DNA of 64,000 bases from NCBI RefSeq assembly GCF_000429305.1, contig NZ_AUBP01000010.1, forward strand, positions 124,001 through 188,000. Reading direction: 5' to 3'. Below, piece after piece: positions 1-10,231 of the stretch (the first letter of the stretch is position 1; each line of letters begins with the position of its first letter). The notes beneath the pieces were generated by a model. It made no database searches. It was given only the letters and a program-made list of their open reading frames with translations, and was not told the origin of the DNA. The position numbers and the translations under genes are program-made. Source of the stretch: Desulfovibrio inopinatus DSM 10711. Lineage in GTDB: Bacteria > Desulfobacterota > Desulfovibrionia > Desulfovibrionales > Desulfovibrionaceae.

Positions 1-1590
1 GATACCTTGAAAGGCTTCCGTGATAAAGATTTTCTCGAACAAGTCACGGTACTGAGCGTTATTGAAAAAGAAAAAACGTTTGATGCGGTACCGGAGCTCT
101 TTGCGCTTCATGCCAATCCGCTTGGCGACGCTTCGGTCGATTTGATGGTGACCAATGCGCTCAAAGCGTTGCTCTTAGCGAATAGCGACATGACAATGGA
201 AGGGCTCGTTCACGAACATCCAGCAGTTCGCGAACTGAGCTTGCATGTGCTGATGCAGAATCCGTCATCTCAAGCTACTGAAATACTTATGGATGCTGCA
301 AAGGCGGAGAAGAACCTTGAGATGCGGTTCGAAATTCTTTCCGCGCTCTCCAAATTGGAAGACCCGGCAACATTACCGGTCTTTCGGGAATGCCTGACCA
401 TGGACGATCCATGGTTTCTGGGACTTGGTCTTGGTGTTGTGGCGGATATGGCTGATGTTGAATCGCTGCCGGTTGTGACGGAGATGGTCATACGCGCTGA
501 AGACGATGATCGCTATGAAGTGTGTGAATTGTCGACCTATGAAGCCATACGAGTGATACAGGCTATTGCTACCCCGGAAGCAGTGACATTTCTTGCCAGT
601 AAAATTCACCATAGAAACCCGACTGCACGACGCCTCATTCATGAGGCCCTTATTGCAATCGGATCTGCCGCCACCGAGACGATCTCTGCATTGTTCGAAC
701 ATGATGATGTGGATGAGCGGATTCTTGCGGCCAATATTTTGGGAGAAATTCGCGATAAACATGGTGCAGATGTTATGATCGAAGCCCTTGACGACAATCG
801 GGCAGAGCACCCCAATATCCGTTTCGCTATTTATGAAGCCTTGGGAAAAATTCCCTACATCAAGGGTCTGGTCCATCTTGTTGATGGTCTGGGCGAAGAA
901 GATGAGATGATCCTCATCGCCGTTGTGACGAGCCTCGATGGGAGCCTCAATCCCGGTATCGTCAATCGGATTCGAGAGTTTGCGACGAAGCCTGGTCATG
1001 GGGAGCGCGTGTGCTCTGCTATTGCATCGGCTGGTAGTTTAAATATCTTTGGAGCCTTGTATAAGGCTGGAGGCTTGGAAAAACAGCTTTTTGCCAAAGT
1101 GCAAGCCTTGGGCGACCCTGAGCTGAAGAAAGCATTTCGCGAACGACTTCTGACTCTTGATGCACCACATGCACAAGAACATGCAGCCCAATTAATGGAC
1201 AGCGATACCGAAAAAGCCACGGGACGCATTCTTACCGTGGACGACTCCAAGGCGATGTTGCTGTTCTATCGTGGTGCGATTCCTGCGCTCGGTTTTGAAG
1301 TCATGACAGCGGATAACGGACTGAGAGCACACGAGGTGCTCAAAAGCGATACCGACTTCCGACTTCTCGTTGTCGATATGAATATGCCGGAAATGGATGG
1401 TATTGAACTGACACGCAAAGTCCGTGAAATTGATGAGATGAAACAGGTGCCAATCATTATGGCAACAACCGAATCTGAAGGCTCTCAGATTGATCTCGCA
1501 AAGAAAGCCGGAGTGAGCGCATTTATCAGTAAGCCATTCAAGCCTGAGACATTGCATGGAAAAATACGGGAACTCTTAGGAACTGTCTAA
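1..1590 (+). CDS. HEAT-repeat protein with C-terminal receiver domain (5' end may lie outside window)
   Basis: The frame is open to the window edge, so the true start may lie upstream; the first possible start inside is a TTG at position 7. Roughly the first 390 residues are short amphipathic helical repeats of the HEAT/PBS-lyase type (recurring patterns such as RFEILSALSKLEDPATLPVF and RYEVCEL..EAIRVIQAI). The last ~120 residues are a CheY-like receiver: acidic pair in TVDDSK, phospho-acceptor Asp in VVDMNMPEMDG, Thr in MATTES and Lys in SKPFKP. All catalytic positions are present. HEAT arrays usually serve as protein-docking scaffolds, so this is likely a phosphorylation-controlled adaptor. 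The nearby cheX gene (a CheY-P phosphatase family) suggests a chemotaxis or c-di-GMP-linked pathway, but this is inference. No output domain follows the receiver. Confidence 0.85.
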   Translation, partial: DTLKGFRDKDFLEQVTVLSVIEKEKTFDAVPELFALHANPLGDASVDLMVTNALKALLLANSDMTMEGLVHEHPAVRELSLHVLMQNPSSQATEILMDAAKAEKNLEMRFEILSALSKLEDPATLPVFRECLTMDDPWFLGLGLGVVADMADVESLPVVTEMVIRAEDDDRYEVCELSTYEAIRVIQAIATPEAVTFLASKIHHRNPTARRLIHEALIAIGSAATETISALFEHDDVDERILAANILGEIRDKHGADVMIEALDDNRAEHPNIRFAIYEALGKIPYIKGLVHLVDGLGEEDEMILIAVVTSLDGSLNPGIVNRIREFATKPGHGERVCSAIASAGSLNIFGALYKAGGLEKQLFAKVQALGDPELKKAFRERLLTLDAPHAQEHAAQLMDSDTEKATGRILTVDDSKAMLLFYRGAIPALGFEVMTADNGLRAHEVLKSDTDFRLLVVDMNMPEMDGIELTRKVREIDEMKQVPIIMATTESEGSQIDLAKKAGVSAFISKPFKPETLHGKIRELLGTV

Positions 1591-1649
1591 AAGAAACGAC
1601 AACAAAATACTCGCAACGCCGTGTTGCAGAAGACGTTTTGTTTGTGAAA

Positions 1650-1667
1650 TCGACAGAGAAATGTCGA
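1650..1667. repeat. Short inverted repeat upstream of the binding-protein gene
   Basis: TCGACA and TGTCGA arms separated by six bases, about 75 bases before the start at 1742. It may be a regulator site or chance; no partner regulator is identifiable. Confidence 0.25.
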
Positions 1668-1690
1668 CAGACCGTCATGACCGTTCTATT

Positions 1691-1724
1691 ACAAAGGGAC
1701 CATTTTAGGTTCCTTTGTTCTTTT
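1691..1724 (+). terminator. Possible terminator or attenuator after the receiver gene
   Basis: ACAAAGG pairs with CCTTTGT across a 14-base loop and is followed by TCTTTT. It lies 100 bases after the stop at 1590 and just before the Shine-Dalgarno of the next gene. It could end the first transcript or sit in the leader of the second. Confidence 0.5.
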
Positions 1725-1741
1725 AAGAAGGAGTTGTCATT

Positions 1742-2500
1742 ATGGTACTGCGTATTGTCATTTCTGTTGTCCTGTCTGTTTTTTGTATTTTTTCCGAGAA
1801 AGGGAACGCAGAAACCATTGCTTTGACTTCACTTGATTGGCCTCCCTATAGCAGCGCTCATTTAGTTGGGCATGGAGCCACGGTCGAGATTGTTCGTCAA
1901 GCCTTCAACGCCGTGGGGCTGGATGTGGAGGTTCATTTTTTCCCGTGGAAGCGCGCGATAAGTACAGCCCAGCATGACGCTCATTTTGTTGGCTATTTTC
2001 CGGAATACTATGCTGCCCACCTGTCTTCCTGCCTTTTTTCCGCAAGTATAGGAGAAAGCCCTCTGGGATTTGCGGAGCGCATTGACCATCCCGTATCATG
2101 GAAATCCCTTGAAGGACTCAAGCCGTATTCGATTGGAGTTGTTAAAGGATATGTTAATACGGCTGCATTTGATTCCCTCGTCATGAATGAGCAACTACAA
2201 GTTGATCTTGCTGGAAATGACGAAATCAATATTGCAAAGTTAGCTGCCGGACGCATTGACCTTGCGGTCATCGACAAAAATGTTTTTCAGTATTTAATGG
2301 CAACGTCGCCGAAATTGGCTGAATACAGAGGACGACTTCGTTTCAACAATACCCTTCTTGAGAACAAACATTTATATATTTGTTTTCGACCAGGGAAATC
2401 GAGTCAACGACTTGTTGATAAATTCAATACAGGACTCGCCACTGTAAATGTTCACGAAGTACAAAATAGTTATGTCGAGAAGGCGTTAGGCAAAGAATAA
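1742..2500 (+). CDS. Periplasmic solute-binding protein, family 3 type
   Basis: A 252-residue protein with an N-terminal signal peptide (hydrophobic residues 3-17, likely cleavage after GNA near residue 24). The mature part has the layout of family 3 extracellular binding proteins: an early T..WPPYSS segment, later a VVKGYVNT segment and a KLAAGRIDLAVIDKNVF segment that matches the hinge-proximal G-R-x-D pattern of this family. AAGAAGGAG lies about eight bases before the ATG. No permease or ATPase genes are adjacent, so the ligand and partner are unknown. It may act as a stand-alone sensor ligand binder. It is followed by a strong terminator, so it appears monocistronic. Confidence 0.8.
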   Translation: MVLRIVISVVLSVFCIFSEKGNAETIALTSLDWPPYSSAHLVGHGATVEIVRQAFNAVGLDVEVHFFPWKRAISTAQHDAHFVGYFPEYYAAHLSSCLFSASIGESPLGFAERIDHPVSWKSLEGLKPYSIGVVKGYVNTAAFDSLVMNEQLQVDLAGNDEINIAKLAAGRIDLAVIDKNVFQYLMATSPKLAEYRGRLRFNNTLLENKHLYICFRPGKSSQRLVDKFNTGLATVNVHEVQNSYVEKALGKE

Positions 2501-2525
2501 CACTCTAGATATGTTGGCTCTTCAT

Positions 2526-2572
2526 AAAAAAATGTACGCTGAAACAGTCACTGTTTCAGCGTACATTTTTTA
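2526..2572. terminator. Strong bidirectional terminator
   Basis: A perfect 17-base stem (2531-2547 with 2551-2567) with a three-base loop is flanked by A-run on the left and T-run on the right. It can therefore terminate both the binding-protein gene and the converging cheX gene. Confidence 0.9.
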
Positions 2573-2618
2573 TTGAAAGATTTTGGATGCTGTCACAGGA
2601 GGGAGCGTCGTTCCTCGC

Positions 2619-3086
2619 TTATTCGAAACAAAATTCAAGGGTAAAACTTCCATGAGGGCTTTCAAAAGGGATAGCAATAATAGCACCACTGGTAACATGA
2701 GAAATGGAGTGGTTATCCCCAAAAATAATTGTAGGAGTCGATCCTTGAAGTGTGAGCCCTTTTTCACTAAGCCCAGCTCGAGCTTGGCCACTGATCATGT
2801 TTGTAATTTCGCCAACAGCATCTTTTGCATCGCTGATAATGTCGGTCACATCATCCCCGAGCATATTCTTGACGATAGCTACAGCACATTTTTTGGGAAA
2901 GCTAATAGAAATGCTGCCATTCTTTTGTCCGGTAAGGCCAACAACAGCGGAAACGTCACCGTGCGCTGTTTTATCACTCTTAATGAAAGGCTTGCCCGGC
3001 TTGGGATCAATGCCTGCCATCATGGACAGAACGGTCTGGGTGGCTTTGATAAACGGTTTGGCGACTTCAACATCACTAGCGTTCAT
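2619..3086 (-). CDS. cheX: CheX-like chemotaxis phosphatase
   Basis: A 155-residue protein of CheX/FliY-family layout. CheX enzymes dephosphorylate CheY-P; the catalytic Glu and Asn sit in an E-x-x-N motif, seen here as GEITNMISGQAR. The surrounding segment, VVGLTGQKNGSISISF followed by a long helix, also fits. AAGGA lies eight bases upstream of the ATG. It is encoded opposite the receiver-containing gene at 1-1590, which could supply a substrate. It has its own long leader (3087-3329) and shares the terminator at 2526-2572. Confidence 0.85.
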   Translation of the reverse strand: MNASDVEVAKPFIKATQTVLSMMAGIDPKPGKPFIKSDKTAHGDVSAVVGLTGQKNGSISISFPKKCAVAIVKNMLGDDVTDIISDAKDAVGEITNMISGQARAGLSEKGLTLQGSTPTIIFGDNHSISHVTSGAIIAIPFESPHGSFTLEFCFE

Positions 3087-3289
3087 GGCGAGATCCTTTC
3101 AGGTTGCTCGGGAAAGTAGGGATGCACAAACGATACTGCTCTATCGTGTGCGCTTTATAATTTTGCAAAACGCTTCGCCTTTGTAAAGATTTCTTTGCGA
3201 ATTGACAAAAAAGAGGAAGAACTCATCTTTGCCGTTGTATATATAAGCGACAAAAGGAACTTCTTTCAAGACCCTACTGAAAGAAATAT

Positions 3290-3318
3290 GGAGAGGATAC
3301 ACACATTGTCTCCTCTCC
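3290..3318 (-). terminator. Putative alaS terminator hairpin
   Basis: An eight-base stem (GGAGAGGA with TCCTCTCC) with a 13-base loop lies just past the alaS stop on the minus strand. The following T-run is weak, so efficiency is uncertain. Confidence 0.45.
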
Positions 3319-3329
3319 ACCATTTAATA

Positions 3330-5975
3330 TTATGTGTTTGAGACGAGCTCGCGCAATGTGGCAAATGCTTCGTCAATGCCTTCCGGAAAAGAGCCACCAG
3401 CCTGTGCCAGATCAGGACGTCCGCCTCCACCGCCTTTGACTTTTGCTGCAACAGGTTTGATGAGCTTCGGAGCGGTGAAGCGATCATGCAAGTCTTTGCT
3501 GACATAGAGCAATAGCATAATTTTGCCATCTTCCTGTGGAGCAGCCAGGCAGGCGATGCCTGACGGCAGCTTGGAGCGGATATCATCCATGGTTTCGCGC
3601 AGCACTTTGGCTCCGGCTGACGCATCCAGACTTGCGGCAAGAACTTTGATTCCGGCAATGTCTTCTACCGAGTCCATCAGGCTACGGCCGGCACCTGAAG
3701 CGAGTTTCGCCGAGAGTGCTTCTTTTTCTCGAGTGAGCGACTTGATTTGACCAAGCAGCCCGGAGACGCGTTCAACAAGTTCACCTGGGCGTGCTTTCAG
3801 CACACCAAGCGTACCGTTCATTTCTTCTCGCAACGATTGTGCCTGAGAGAGCGCATTGAAACCGGTTGCCGCTTCAATACGGCGTACACCCGCAGCAACA
3901 CCTGTCTCGGACAGCACGAGGAAGAGGCCGGTCTGTCCGGTCGAGGTGAGATGGGTTCCACCGCACAACTCAACTGAGACGCCGGGAACTTCGACGACCG
4001 TGACTTCATTTCCGTATTTCTCTCCGAAAAGAGCCATGGCGCCGAGGGTTTTGGCCTCGTCAAAGCTCATAATGTCGCGTTTGACGACGTTATCGGCGAA
4101 AATAGCCTGGTTCACGAGGTATTCAATGTTGCGCAATTCGTCGTCAGTCAACGGGGCAATATGGGTGAAGTCAAAACGCAGGCGGTCTGGACCAACCAGG
4201 GAGCCGGCCTGTTTGACGTGATCGCCAAGCGTCTCCCGTAAGGCAGCGTGAAGCAGGTGGGTTGCCGTATGGTTGCGTGCTGTAGCCAGACGAATTTTTT
4301 CATCGGCGGTCAGCGTCGCTTCCTGATCCAAGCTGATTGTGCCCTTCGAGACGGTGACCTTGTGCGCGGTCAGGCTCGTTCCGGGTTTGATTGTATCGAG
4401 AACTTCGGCCTCACCGGTTGGCGTCGTGGCTGTTCCCTTGTCTCCGAGCTGGCCACCGGATTCTCCGTAGAACGGCGTGACGGCAAACACGGCAAATCCG
4501 GATTCACCTTCTTGCAGTGTGTCGACAGAGAGCCCTTGCTCATTGATCAGAGCAGTTACACGGCTTTGTGCTTGCAAACAGTCATATCCAACGAATTGCG
4601 AAACAAGGCCGGATTCAAGCAGAGGAGCAAACAGTGCAGCCGGGTCGTTTTCGCCGGAGCCTTTCCAGGCTTTTTTAGCACGTGCTTTCTGTTCATTCAT
4701 GCATTCGGTATACCGTGCTTCGTCAACAGTAATTCCTCGTTTGCCTGCGACATCATTGACGATGTCGAGTGGAAATCCATATGTGTCATACAGTTTAAAG
4801 GCAGCATCACCAGAAATTACCGTTTCGTTGCGTTCTTCGAGAGCGGCGATTTCTTCGGATAAAATATCAAGGCCCTTATCCAGGGTCACGGAGAAGCGTT
4901 CTTCTTCTTCACGCACCACGCGTGTTAGAAAATCCTGCCCCTTGACTATTTCGGGGTAGGCGTCGCCCATCTCCGCAATGACATCCAGCACAGTCTTACA
5001 CAAGAAGGGTTCTTTGAAGCCGATAAGGCGGCCAAACCGGTAGGCCCGGCGAATGAGACGGCGTAAGACATAGCCACGGCCTTCGTTGGACGGCAAAATA
5101 GCGTCGGCAATCATGAAGGTAATAGCCCGGCTGTGGTCGGCGATAACACGCAATGCCGTATCGGTTTCGTCTTCATCCCCGTACTGCACTCCGGCCAATT
5201 GCGCGGTATTTTTGATTAGGACTTGGAAAAGATCGGTATCGAAGTTGGAATGTACCCCTTGGCATACCGCGGCAATACGTTCCAGCCCCATACCGGTGTC
5301 AATGGAGGGACGAGGCAAGTCAATACGGGTCTCGGCGTCGACCTGATCGTATTGCATGAACACGAGGTTCCATACTTCGAGGTATCGATCGCAATCACAC
5401 TTACCAATACCGCATTCCGGTCCACAACCAACTTCTTCGCCCTGGTCGAAATGGATTTCCGAGCAGGGGCCGCACGGACCGGTATCACCCATCGACCAGA
5501 AGTTATCTTTCTCACCAAGCCAGTAGATGCGGTCTTTGGGGACGCCTGCAACGCGTTCCCATAACTCGGCAGCTTCGGTGTCGTCTTTGTACACCGTGAT
5601 GTAGAGACGATCTTTAGGTAATCCGACTTCTTTGGTCAAGAAATCCCAGGCCAAGCGAATGGCATCCTCTTTGAAGTAATCGCCAAAGGAAAAGTTGCCC
5701 AGCATTTCAAAAAAAGTATGGTGACGAGCCGTTCTCCCCACGTTTTCCAGGTCGTTATGTTTGCCACCGACACGAAGGCATTTTTGCGCTGTGGTCGCAC
5801 GGCTGTACGGGCGCTTCTCCTGGCCCAGGAAGACTTTTTTGAATTGGACCATGCCAGCATTTGTAAAAAGCAGGCTGGGGTCGTCTTTGGGCACAAGAGA
5901 GGAACTTGAGACCACTTCATGGTCGTTTTGGGCAAAAAATTTCAGAAAACGTTGCCGTATTTCACTCGCTTTCAC
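3330..5975 (-). CDS. alaS: Alanyl-tRNA synthetase
   Basis: An 881-residue enzyme, full length for bacterial AlaS, which charges tRNA-Ala. The N-terminal class II catalytic domain has [29 protein letters not shown] and GMGLERI. The editing domain carries HTATHLLHA and CGGTH, the zinc-binding His/Cys set. The C-terminal DHHA1 region ends in [14 protein letters not shown]. The start is a GTG with AAGGAG six bases upstream. An ATG two bases before that GTG is out of frame and followed directly by TGA, so it cannot be the gene start. It lies downstream of recA in the same orientation, as is common in Desulfovibrionaceae. Confidence 0.98.
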   Translation of the reverse strand: MKASEIRQRFLKFFAQNDHEVVSSSSLVPKDDPSLLFTNAGMVQFKKVFLGQEKRPYSRATTAQKCLRVGGKHNDLENVGRTARHHTFFEMLGNFSFGDYFKEDAIRLAWDFLTKEVGLPKDRLYITVYKDDTEAAELWERVAGVPKDRIYWLGEKDNFWSMGDTGPCGPCSEIHFDQGEEVGCGPECGIGKCDCDRYLEVWNLVFMQYDQVDAETRIDLPRPSIDTGMGLERIAAVCQGVHSNFDTDLFQVLIKNTAQLAGVQYGDEDETDTALRVIADHSRAITFMIADAILPSNEGRGYVLRRLIRRAYRFGRLIGFKEPFLCKTVLDVIAEMGDAYPEIVKGQDFLTRVVREEEERFSVTLDKGLDILSEEIAALEERNETVISGDAAFKLYDTYGFPLDIVNDVAGKRGITVDEARYTECMNEQKARAKKAWKGSGENDPAALFAPLLESGLVSQFVGYDCLQAQSRVTALINEQGLSVDTLQEGESGFAVFAVTPFYGESGGQLGDKGTATTPTGEAEVLDTIKPGTSLTAHKVTVSKGTISLDQEATLTADEKIRLATARNHTATHLLHAALRETLGDHVKQAGSLVGPDRLRFDFTHIAPLTDDELRNIEYLVNQAIFADNVVKRDIMSFDEAKTLGAMALFGEKYGNEVTVVEVPGVSVELCGGTHLTSTGQTGLFLVLSETGVAAGVRRIEAATGFNALSQAQSLREEMNGTLGVLKARPGELVERVSGLLGQIKSLTREKEALSAKLASGAGRSLMDSVEDIAGIKVLAASLDASAGAKVLRETMDDIRSKLPSGIACLAAPQEDGKIMLLLYVSKDLHDRFTAPKLIKPVAAKVKGGGGGRPDLAQAGGSFPEGIDEAFATLRELVSNT

Positions 5976-6011
5976 ATGGTTCTCCTTGAAACTGCGGACC
6001 GGGTCTAAGGT

Positions 6012-6042
6012 GTAAAACTCCTCACGTCCACGGACGTGATAA
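6012..6042. other. Hairpin in the recA-alaS gap
   Basis: TCACGTC and GACGTGA form an inverted repeat in the 227-base gap between recA and alaS. On the minus strand it is followed by GGAGTTTTAC, so it is a weak terminator at best; it may instead fold in the alaS leader. Confidence 0.3.
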
Positions 6043-6202
6043 AAAAATGAAGATGTCGCGTCTTGATGTCATGAGAAAATCGTTTTTGTACCATTTGCGG
6101 AACGTAAGTCTTTTTCGTTCGTGAGCATGGCCCCGTATTTTCTAAGGGGAATGGGTCGGTACATAACGTGATGACACACGCGGATATGGGTGGAGATGGA
6201 AA

Positions 6203-7282
6203 TTATTCGGACGCGTTTTCTCCGGATTCGGCTTTATCTTGGGCTGGAGCTTCACTTTCGGCTTCGGGCTCACGCAGGCCGAGGTGCTCCAATAATTTTT
6301 GTTCGATCTGGTCTCTGATATCGGTATTATCCTGGAGAAAGAGCCGGACATTGTCGCGGCCTTGTCCGAGGCGTTCGGAGCCGAATGCGTACCAGGCGCC
6401 GGATTTTTCCACCACACCGGCTTCAGCTCCCATATCGAGCAATTCACCTTCTTTTGAAATGCCTGTACCGTAAAGAATGTCGACAATGGCTTCACGAAAT
6501 GGCGGAGCAACTTTGTTTTTTACTACTTTGATCCGACATTTGCTGCCGTAGGTTTCATCCTTGTCTTTGAGCGTCTGAATGCGACGGATATCCATTCGGA
6601 CCGAGGCATAGAATTTCAACGCATTGCCGCCGGAGGTCGTCTCCGGGCTGCCATATCCGGCCATGCCGATCTTCATACGAATTTGGTTGATGAACAGCAC
6701 GGCCGTATTGGATTTGTGGATGGTTCCCGTCAGTTTTCGCAAGGCATGCGACATGAGTCGCGCTTGTCCTCCTACCTGGGTTTCCCCCATTTCGCCTTCG
6801 AGTTCGGCCTGGGGAATAAGCGCGGCAACCGAGTCGATAACAACGACGTCGACAGCTCCAGATCGAACAAGCAAATCAGCAATATCCAGAGCTTGTTCCC
6901 CATAGTCCGGTTGCGAAATTAAGAGTTCGTCGGTGCGGACACCGAGCCGACGGGCATAACCAACATCTAACGCATGTTCCGCGTCGATGAAGGCGGCAGT
7001 GCCACCGTTACGTTGCGCCTCGGCGATGATATGCAGGGCGAGGGTTGTCTTCCCGGATGATTCCGGTCCATAGACTTCACACACACGTCCTTTGGGAATG
7101 CCGCCGATGCCTAACGCAAGGTTCAGGCCGATGGATCCTGTTGAAATGGCAGGGATTGTTACTTGGGTGTCGTCGCTCAGTCGCATGACTGATCCCTGGC
7201 CATATTTGCGTTCAATGGTCGTCAGGGCGGTACTCAACGCATCGTGCCGCAGATCTGCGGGATTCGGGGCTCGTTTGGCCAT
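6203..7282 (-). CDS. recA: Recombinase RecA
   Basis: A 359-residue RecA, the ATP-dependent strand-exchange protein and SOS co-protease. Walker A is GPESSGKTT, and Walker B ends in [10 protein letters not shown]. The L2 segment [11 protein letters not shown] followed by [16 protein letters not shown] is canonical. The acidic, low-complexity C-terminus ([17 protein letters not shown]) is typical. A longer frame opens at a TTG (7297), but AGGAG lies inside that extension, eight bases before the ATG at 7282, which therefore is the likely start. I saw no recognisable LexA box in the 113-base divergent promoter region. Confidence 0.98.
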   Translation of the reverse strand: MAKRAPNPADLRHDALSTALTTIERKYGQGSVMRLSDDTQVTIPAISTGSIGLNLALGIGGIPKGRVCEVYGPESSGKTTLALHIIAEAQRNGGTAAFIDAEHALDVGYARRLGVRTDELLISQPDYGEQALDIADLLVRSGAVDVVVIDSVAALIPQAELEGEMGETQVGGQARLMSHALRKLTGTIHKSNTAVLFINQIRMKIGMAGYGSPETTSGGNALKFYASVRMDIRRIQTLKDKDETYGSKCRIKVVKNKVAPPFREAIVDILYGTGISKEGELLDMGAEAGVVEKSGAWYAFGSERLGQGRDNVRLFLQDNTDIRDQIEQKLLEHLGLREPEAESEAPAQDKAESGENASE

Positions 7283-7395
7283 GAAGGGCTCCTGCAATTC
7301 ATATTCTCGAGGAAAAAAGCCAGTTGTGCATACCAGATGCCGGGAGGAGGGGCAATACGTGTGTATGATGCTTGCCTAACCGGCTTTGAGCGCTT

Positions 7396-8469
7396 ATGGG
7401 TCCACCCATGAAACACTATGATGCACTCGCCCTGTTTTCCGGGGGACTTGACAGTATTCTGGCAGCAAAGACCGTGGTTGATCAAGGCCTGAAGGTGCTA
7501 TGTCTGCATTTTGTCAGCCCGTTTTTCGGGCATCCCGACCTTCTTGCGCACTGGAAGGATGTTTATGATTTGGACATCATTCCGGTCGATGTCAGCGAAG
7601 AGTTTACGGCCATGTTGGCTTCGGGACCGGATCACGGTGTTGGTAAAGTTCTCAATCCCTGTATTGACTGTAAAATTCTCATGCTTGGCAAAGCCAAAAC
7701 ACTGTTGTCCGAGTATGGAGCCGAATTTCTTATTACCGGCGAAGTCAAAGGGCAGCGCCCCATGTCGCAACGCATGGACGCGCTCAATATCATCAGTCGC
7801 GATGCTGGTGTACGCGGAGTTTTGCTTCGTCCCCTCAGCGCCAAGAAATTTGATCCTACACCGATGGAATTGGCCGGTGTTGTCGACCGGGAACGGCTGC
7901 ATAATATCGGAGGGCGTGGACGCAAAGATCAACTTGCCTTGGCAAATGCGTATGACCTCAAAGAAATACCTACTCCGGCGGGGGGCTGTCTGCTGACGGA
8001 AGCCGAGTCGGCAAAACGTTATTTTCCGATTTTGAAATATTTCCCTCAACGTGACCCCAATGATTTTCGTTTGGCCAACATTGGCCGGCAATATTGGGCA
8101 GGTCGTCACTGGTTGGCGATCGGTCGAAATCAAGCTGATAATACCGCTTTAGAGCAAGTTCTTGAATCAAGGGATCTTGTCTTCAAAACGAAGGGGTTTC
8201 CCGGTCCTTTGGCCGTAGGGAGACAACCTGCGGATGGTCCTTGGAGTGAAACGACCGTTCGGGATGCCGCGGCGTTTGTAGCGTCATTTTCGCCCAAGGC
8301 TGTGCGGAGCGGACAGCCTATTGAGGTCTATGTGCGGGTGGGGCACGCCAATCACGTGGTAACGATTACCCCGAGTCGAGAAACCCCCCTTGGCTGGGCT
8401 GACCCGGATTGGGAAACGGCAAAAGCAGAAAAGTCGGCCTTTTTTGCAGAAGCTGAAGGCGACGATTGA
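7396..8469 (+). CDS. PP-loop ATPase, tRNA thiolation-like (MnmA/ThiI-related) protein
   Basis: A 357-residue protein starting with a PP-loop signature (ALFSGGLDSILA) that binds ATP and adenylates substrates, as in MnmA, ThiI and TtuA-type tRNA sulfurtransferases. CIDCK near residue 90 and AGGCLLTE near residue 200 supply cysteines expected in such chemistry. The C-terminal third, from about residue 210, resembles the NFACT-R/DUF814-like domain fused to such proteins in deltaproteobacteria. Substrate cannot be fixed from sequence. Two in-frame ATGs (7396 and 7408) compete; neither has a strong Shine-Dalgarno. It is divergent from recA. Confidence 0.75.
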   Translation: MGPPMKHYDALALFSGGLDSILAAKTVVDQGLKVLCLHFVSPFFGHPDLLAHWKDVYDLDIIPVDVSEEFTAMLASGPDHGVGKVLNPCIDCKILMLGKAKTLLSEYGAEFLITGEVKGQRPMSQRMDALNIISRDAGVRGVLLRPLSAKKFDPTPMELAGVVDRERLHNIGGRGRKDQLALANAYDLKEIPTPAGGCLLTEAESAKRYFPILKYFPQRDPNDFRLANIGRQYWAGRHWLAIGRNQADNTALEQVLESRDLVFKTKGFPGPLAVGRQPADGPWSETTVRDAAAFVASFSPKAVRSGQPIEVYVRVGHANHVVTITPSRETPLGWADPDWETAKAEKSAFFAEAEGDD

Positions 8470-8530
8470 TCGTTTTCGGTTCGATTTTTTCTCTTTCCTA
8501 AATCGAGCGAAGAGGGCCCATTGAAGGCTT

Positions 8531-10170
8531 CCTTGGCATAAGTCGGGAAAAAGTTGACTTCAAAGATGGCGCGAATGGGAACAATTTGATTGCTGAACGT
8601 GAAAATGCTGCTCGTTTCGGTCGCAAAACCGGATTTTTCAGAAAGTTGGACGCACCTCTCCCGTCGCTGGACATGGAGCGGGACGTTCAGATCAGGTCCA
8701 GACGAATTTTGGAGCGCTCAGGCAACGCCCCCACAGTTCTTTGAAACGCAATGAAGCCATGGCTATCGCCGTGACCTTGAGTACGGTTTTGCCAGCATGG
8801 GACACCACTTTGGCGGCTACGTCCACCAGGCGGCGGCGCAGCGTCGTTGGGAAAGCCTTGACCGGAACCACTGGCTCACTCACACCTTCCTTGAACGCTT
8901 CAAACAGGAAGAAGCCGAGGAGCATGGTGTAGTAGAAGGCGGCGTTGGGCACGAAGCGTTGGAACGGTAACTCCTCGAAGCCGAAATCCTTGAATGCCCT
9001 GTGCACCAATTCGTCCGCGCCGCGCTGGTGGTAGGAGTGGATGATGGCATCGGTTTCGGTCATGAATTCACAGCCAGTCTCCCGCAGCTGCTGATCGACG
9101 ACACCGCCATGCCGAGGTTGGTATAAACGATGGTGCTGGGTCGCGATCCGGGGAGCAAGAACTGCTTCTCCTCCAGCAGAGGCCTCCAAAAGATGGCCCT
9201 GTAGGATTTTTTCCAGGACTTACGGCGGTCGCTGAGCTCGAAGCACTGCCAGACATCCTCGTCGGTTTTGCCGAAGTGATGCTGAAAGACGGTCTCTGGG
9301 AGTGCCCCGATCCTGTCCTTGATGTCGCCGTAGAATTTGCCCGCGCAAATGAAGCCAATATTCAGGCGCTCCATTTCGGCGAAGAGGTCCTGATCGAAGA
9401 ATCCTGAGTCCATGCGAATGACGATAGGGACGGTCTCGCTGTAACGGGTACGGATCATGCGCACCACGTGGCGGATTATGTTCGGGGCCGAGTCGCCGTT
9501 AAGCGAATGCTTGTCGCCGCCGCGGAATACGGCGTCTATGATGTACCGCCCCCAGGTCATTTGGAGCGGCTGGAAGCCTAGGACTTTCTTGTATGTGGGT
9601 TTGACACCGTCTCGTTTCGGGGCTTGGTCGTTGTCCATGACCATGATGTCGATATTCAGTTCGATCACTTCAGGGTTGGCAATATTGAGTCGCCAGAGAA
9701 ACAGATGCTGCAACAGACGACGGAAAACGTAGGTCCTTTGTGCAGAAAAGGCTTGGTAGAGCCGCTTGACGGTATGCGACGAGGCCATGCCATTGATGTC
9801 TGTTTCGATGGCGGCTGCGTAGCCGGGGTCTTTGGCCAGGACACCGAAGTGAGCCAGGTGTTGACTGGTGCCGTCGAAGAGGAAGCAGAGCACCTGCTTG
9901 AAAAGCTCATCGATGGGCGTGCCCTTGGGGTTTCTACGCATGGAGCCGAAAAGGCGGTTGATGTGGGGGAAAAGGCCAATGCCACGAAGGTAGCGAGCAA
10001 AGAGGTTGAGTCCGGCCCGACTTGTCAGACAGTCGTTCGTGGCTTGGACATCGTCGATGAATTTTGCTTTGGTTCTCTTTGAGTTGGACATCCAGCCCTC
10101 CACCTGATGGGTGAAATGATTATGACGTAGCGGATGAATGTGATCGTAAAAAAAACAATGGGATATGCCA
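8531..10170. mobile_element. IS1380-family insertion sequence, probably inactive
   Basis: The element is defined by the broken transposase inside it. Its ends are not certain. A matching TGGCATA (8534-8540) and its complement (10164-10170) lie in inverted orientation about 1.64 kb apart, which fits the usual 1.6-1.7 kb size of this family. The flanking bases match poorly, however, and no target duplication was identified. It sits between the PP-loop gene and agmatine deiminase without disrupting either. Confidence 0.55.
8692..10091 (-). pseudogene. IS1380-family transposase, frameshifted
   Basis: Two overlapping minus-strand frames together make a full transposase of about 465 residues. The N-terminal frame (10091 down to ~9110) holds the DDE-type core, including DIMVMDNDQAPK, FRGGDKHSLNGD and IVIRMDSGFFD. 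The C-terminal frame (~9110 to 8692) continues with CEFMTETDAIIHSYHQRG and the helical C-terminus. The frame changes near 9100-9115, in the segment after YTNLGM, consistent with a single-base indel. The ATG at 10091 has GGAGG upstream. The frame break most likely inactivates it, although programmed frameshifting is not excluded; I see no slippery heptamer at the switch. Confidence 0.85.
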
Positions 10171-10231
10171 GCTTTGATGTTGTGTCAGGTTGGAGAATCG
10201 CTCAGGTTAAGTCTTTGTAAGGATGCATGGT

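Noticed and set aside
7283-7395. LexA box before recA
   Set aside because: No canonical SOS operator of E. coli or Gram-positive type was found; other LexA motifs cannot be excluded.
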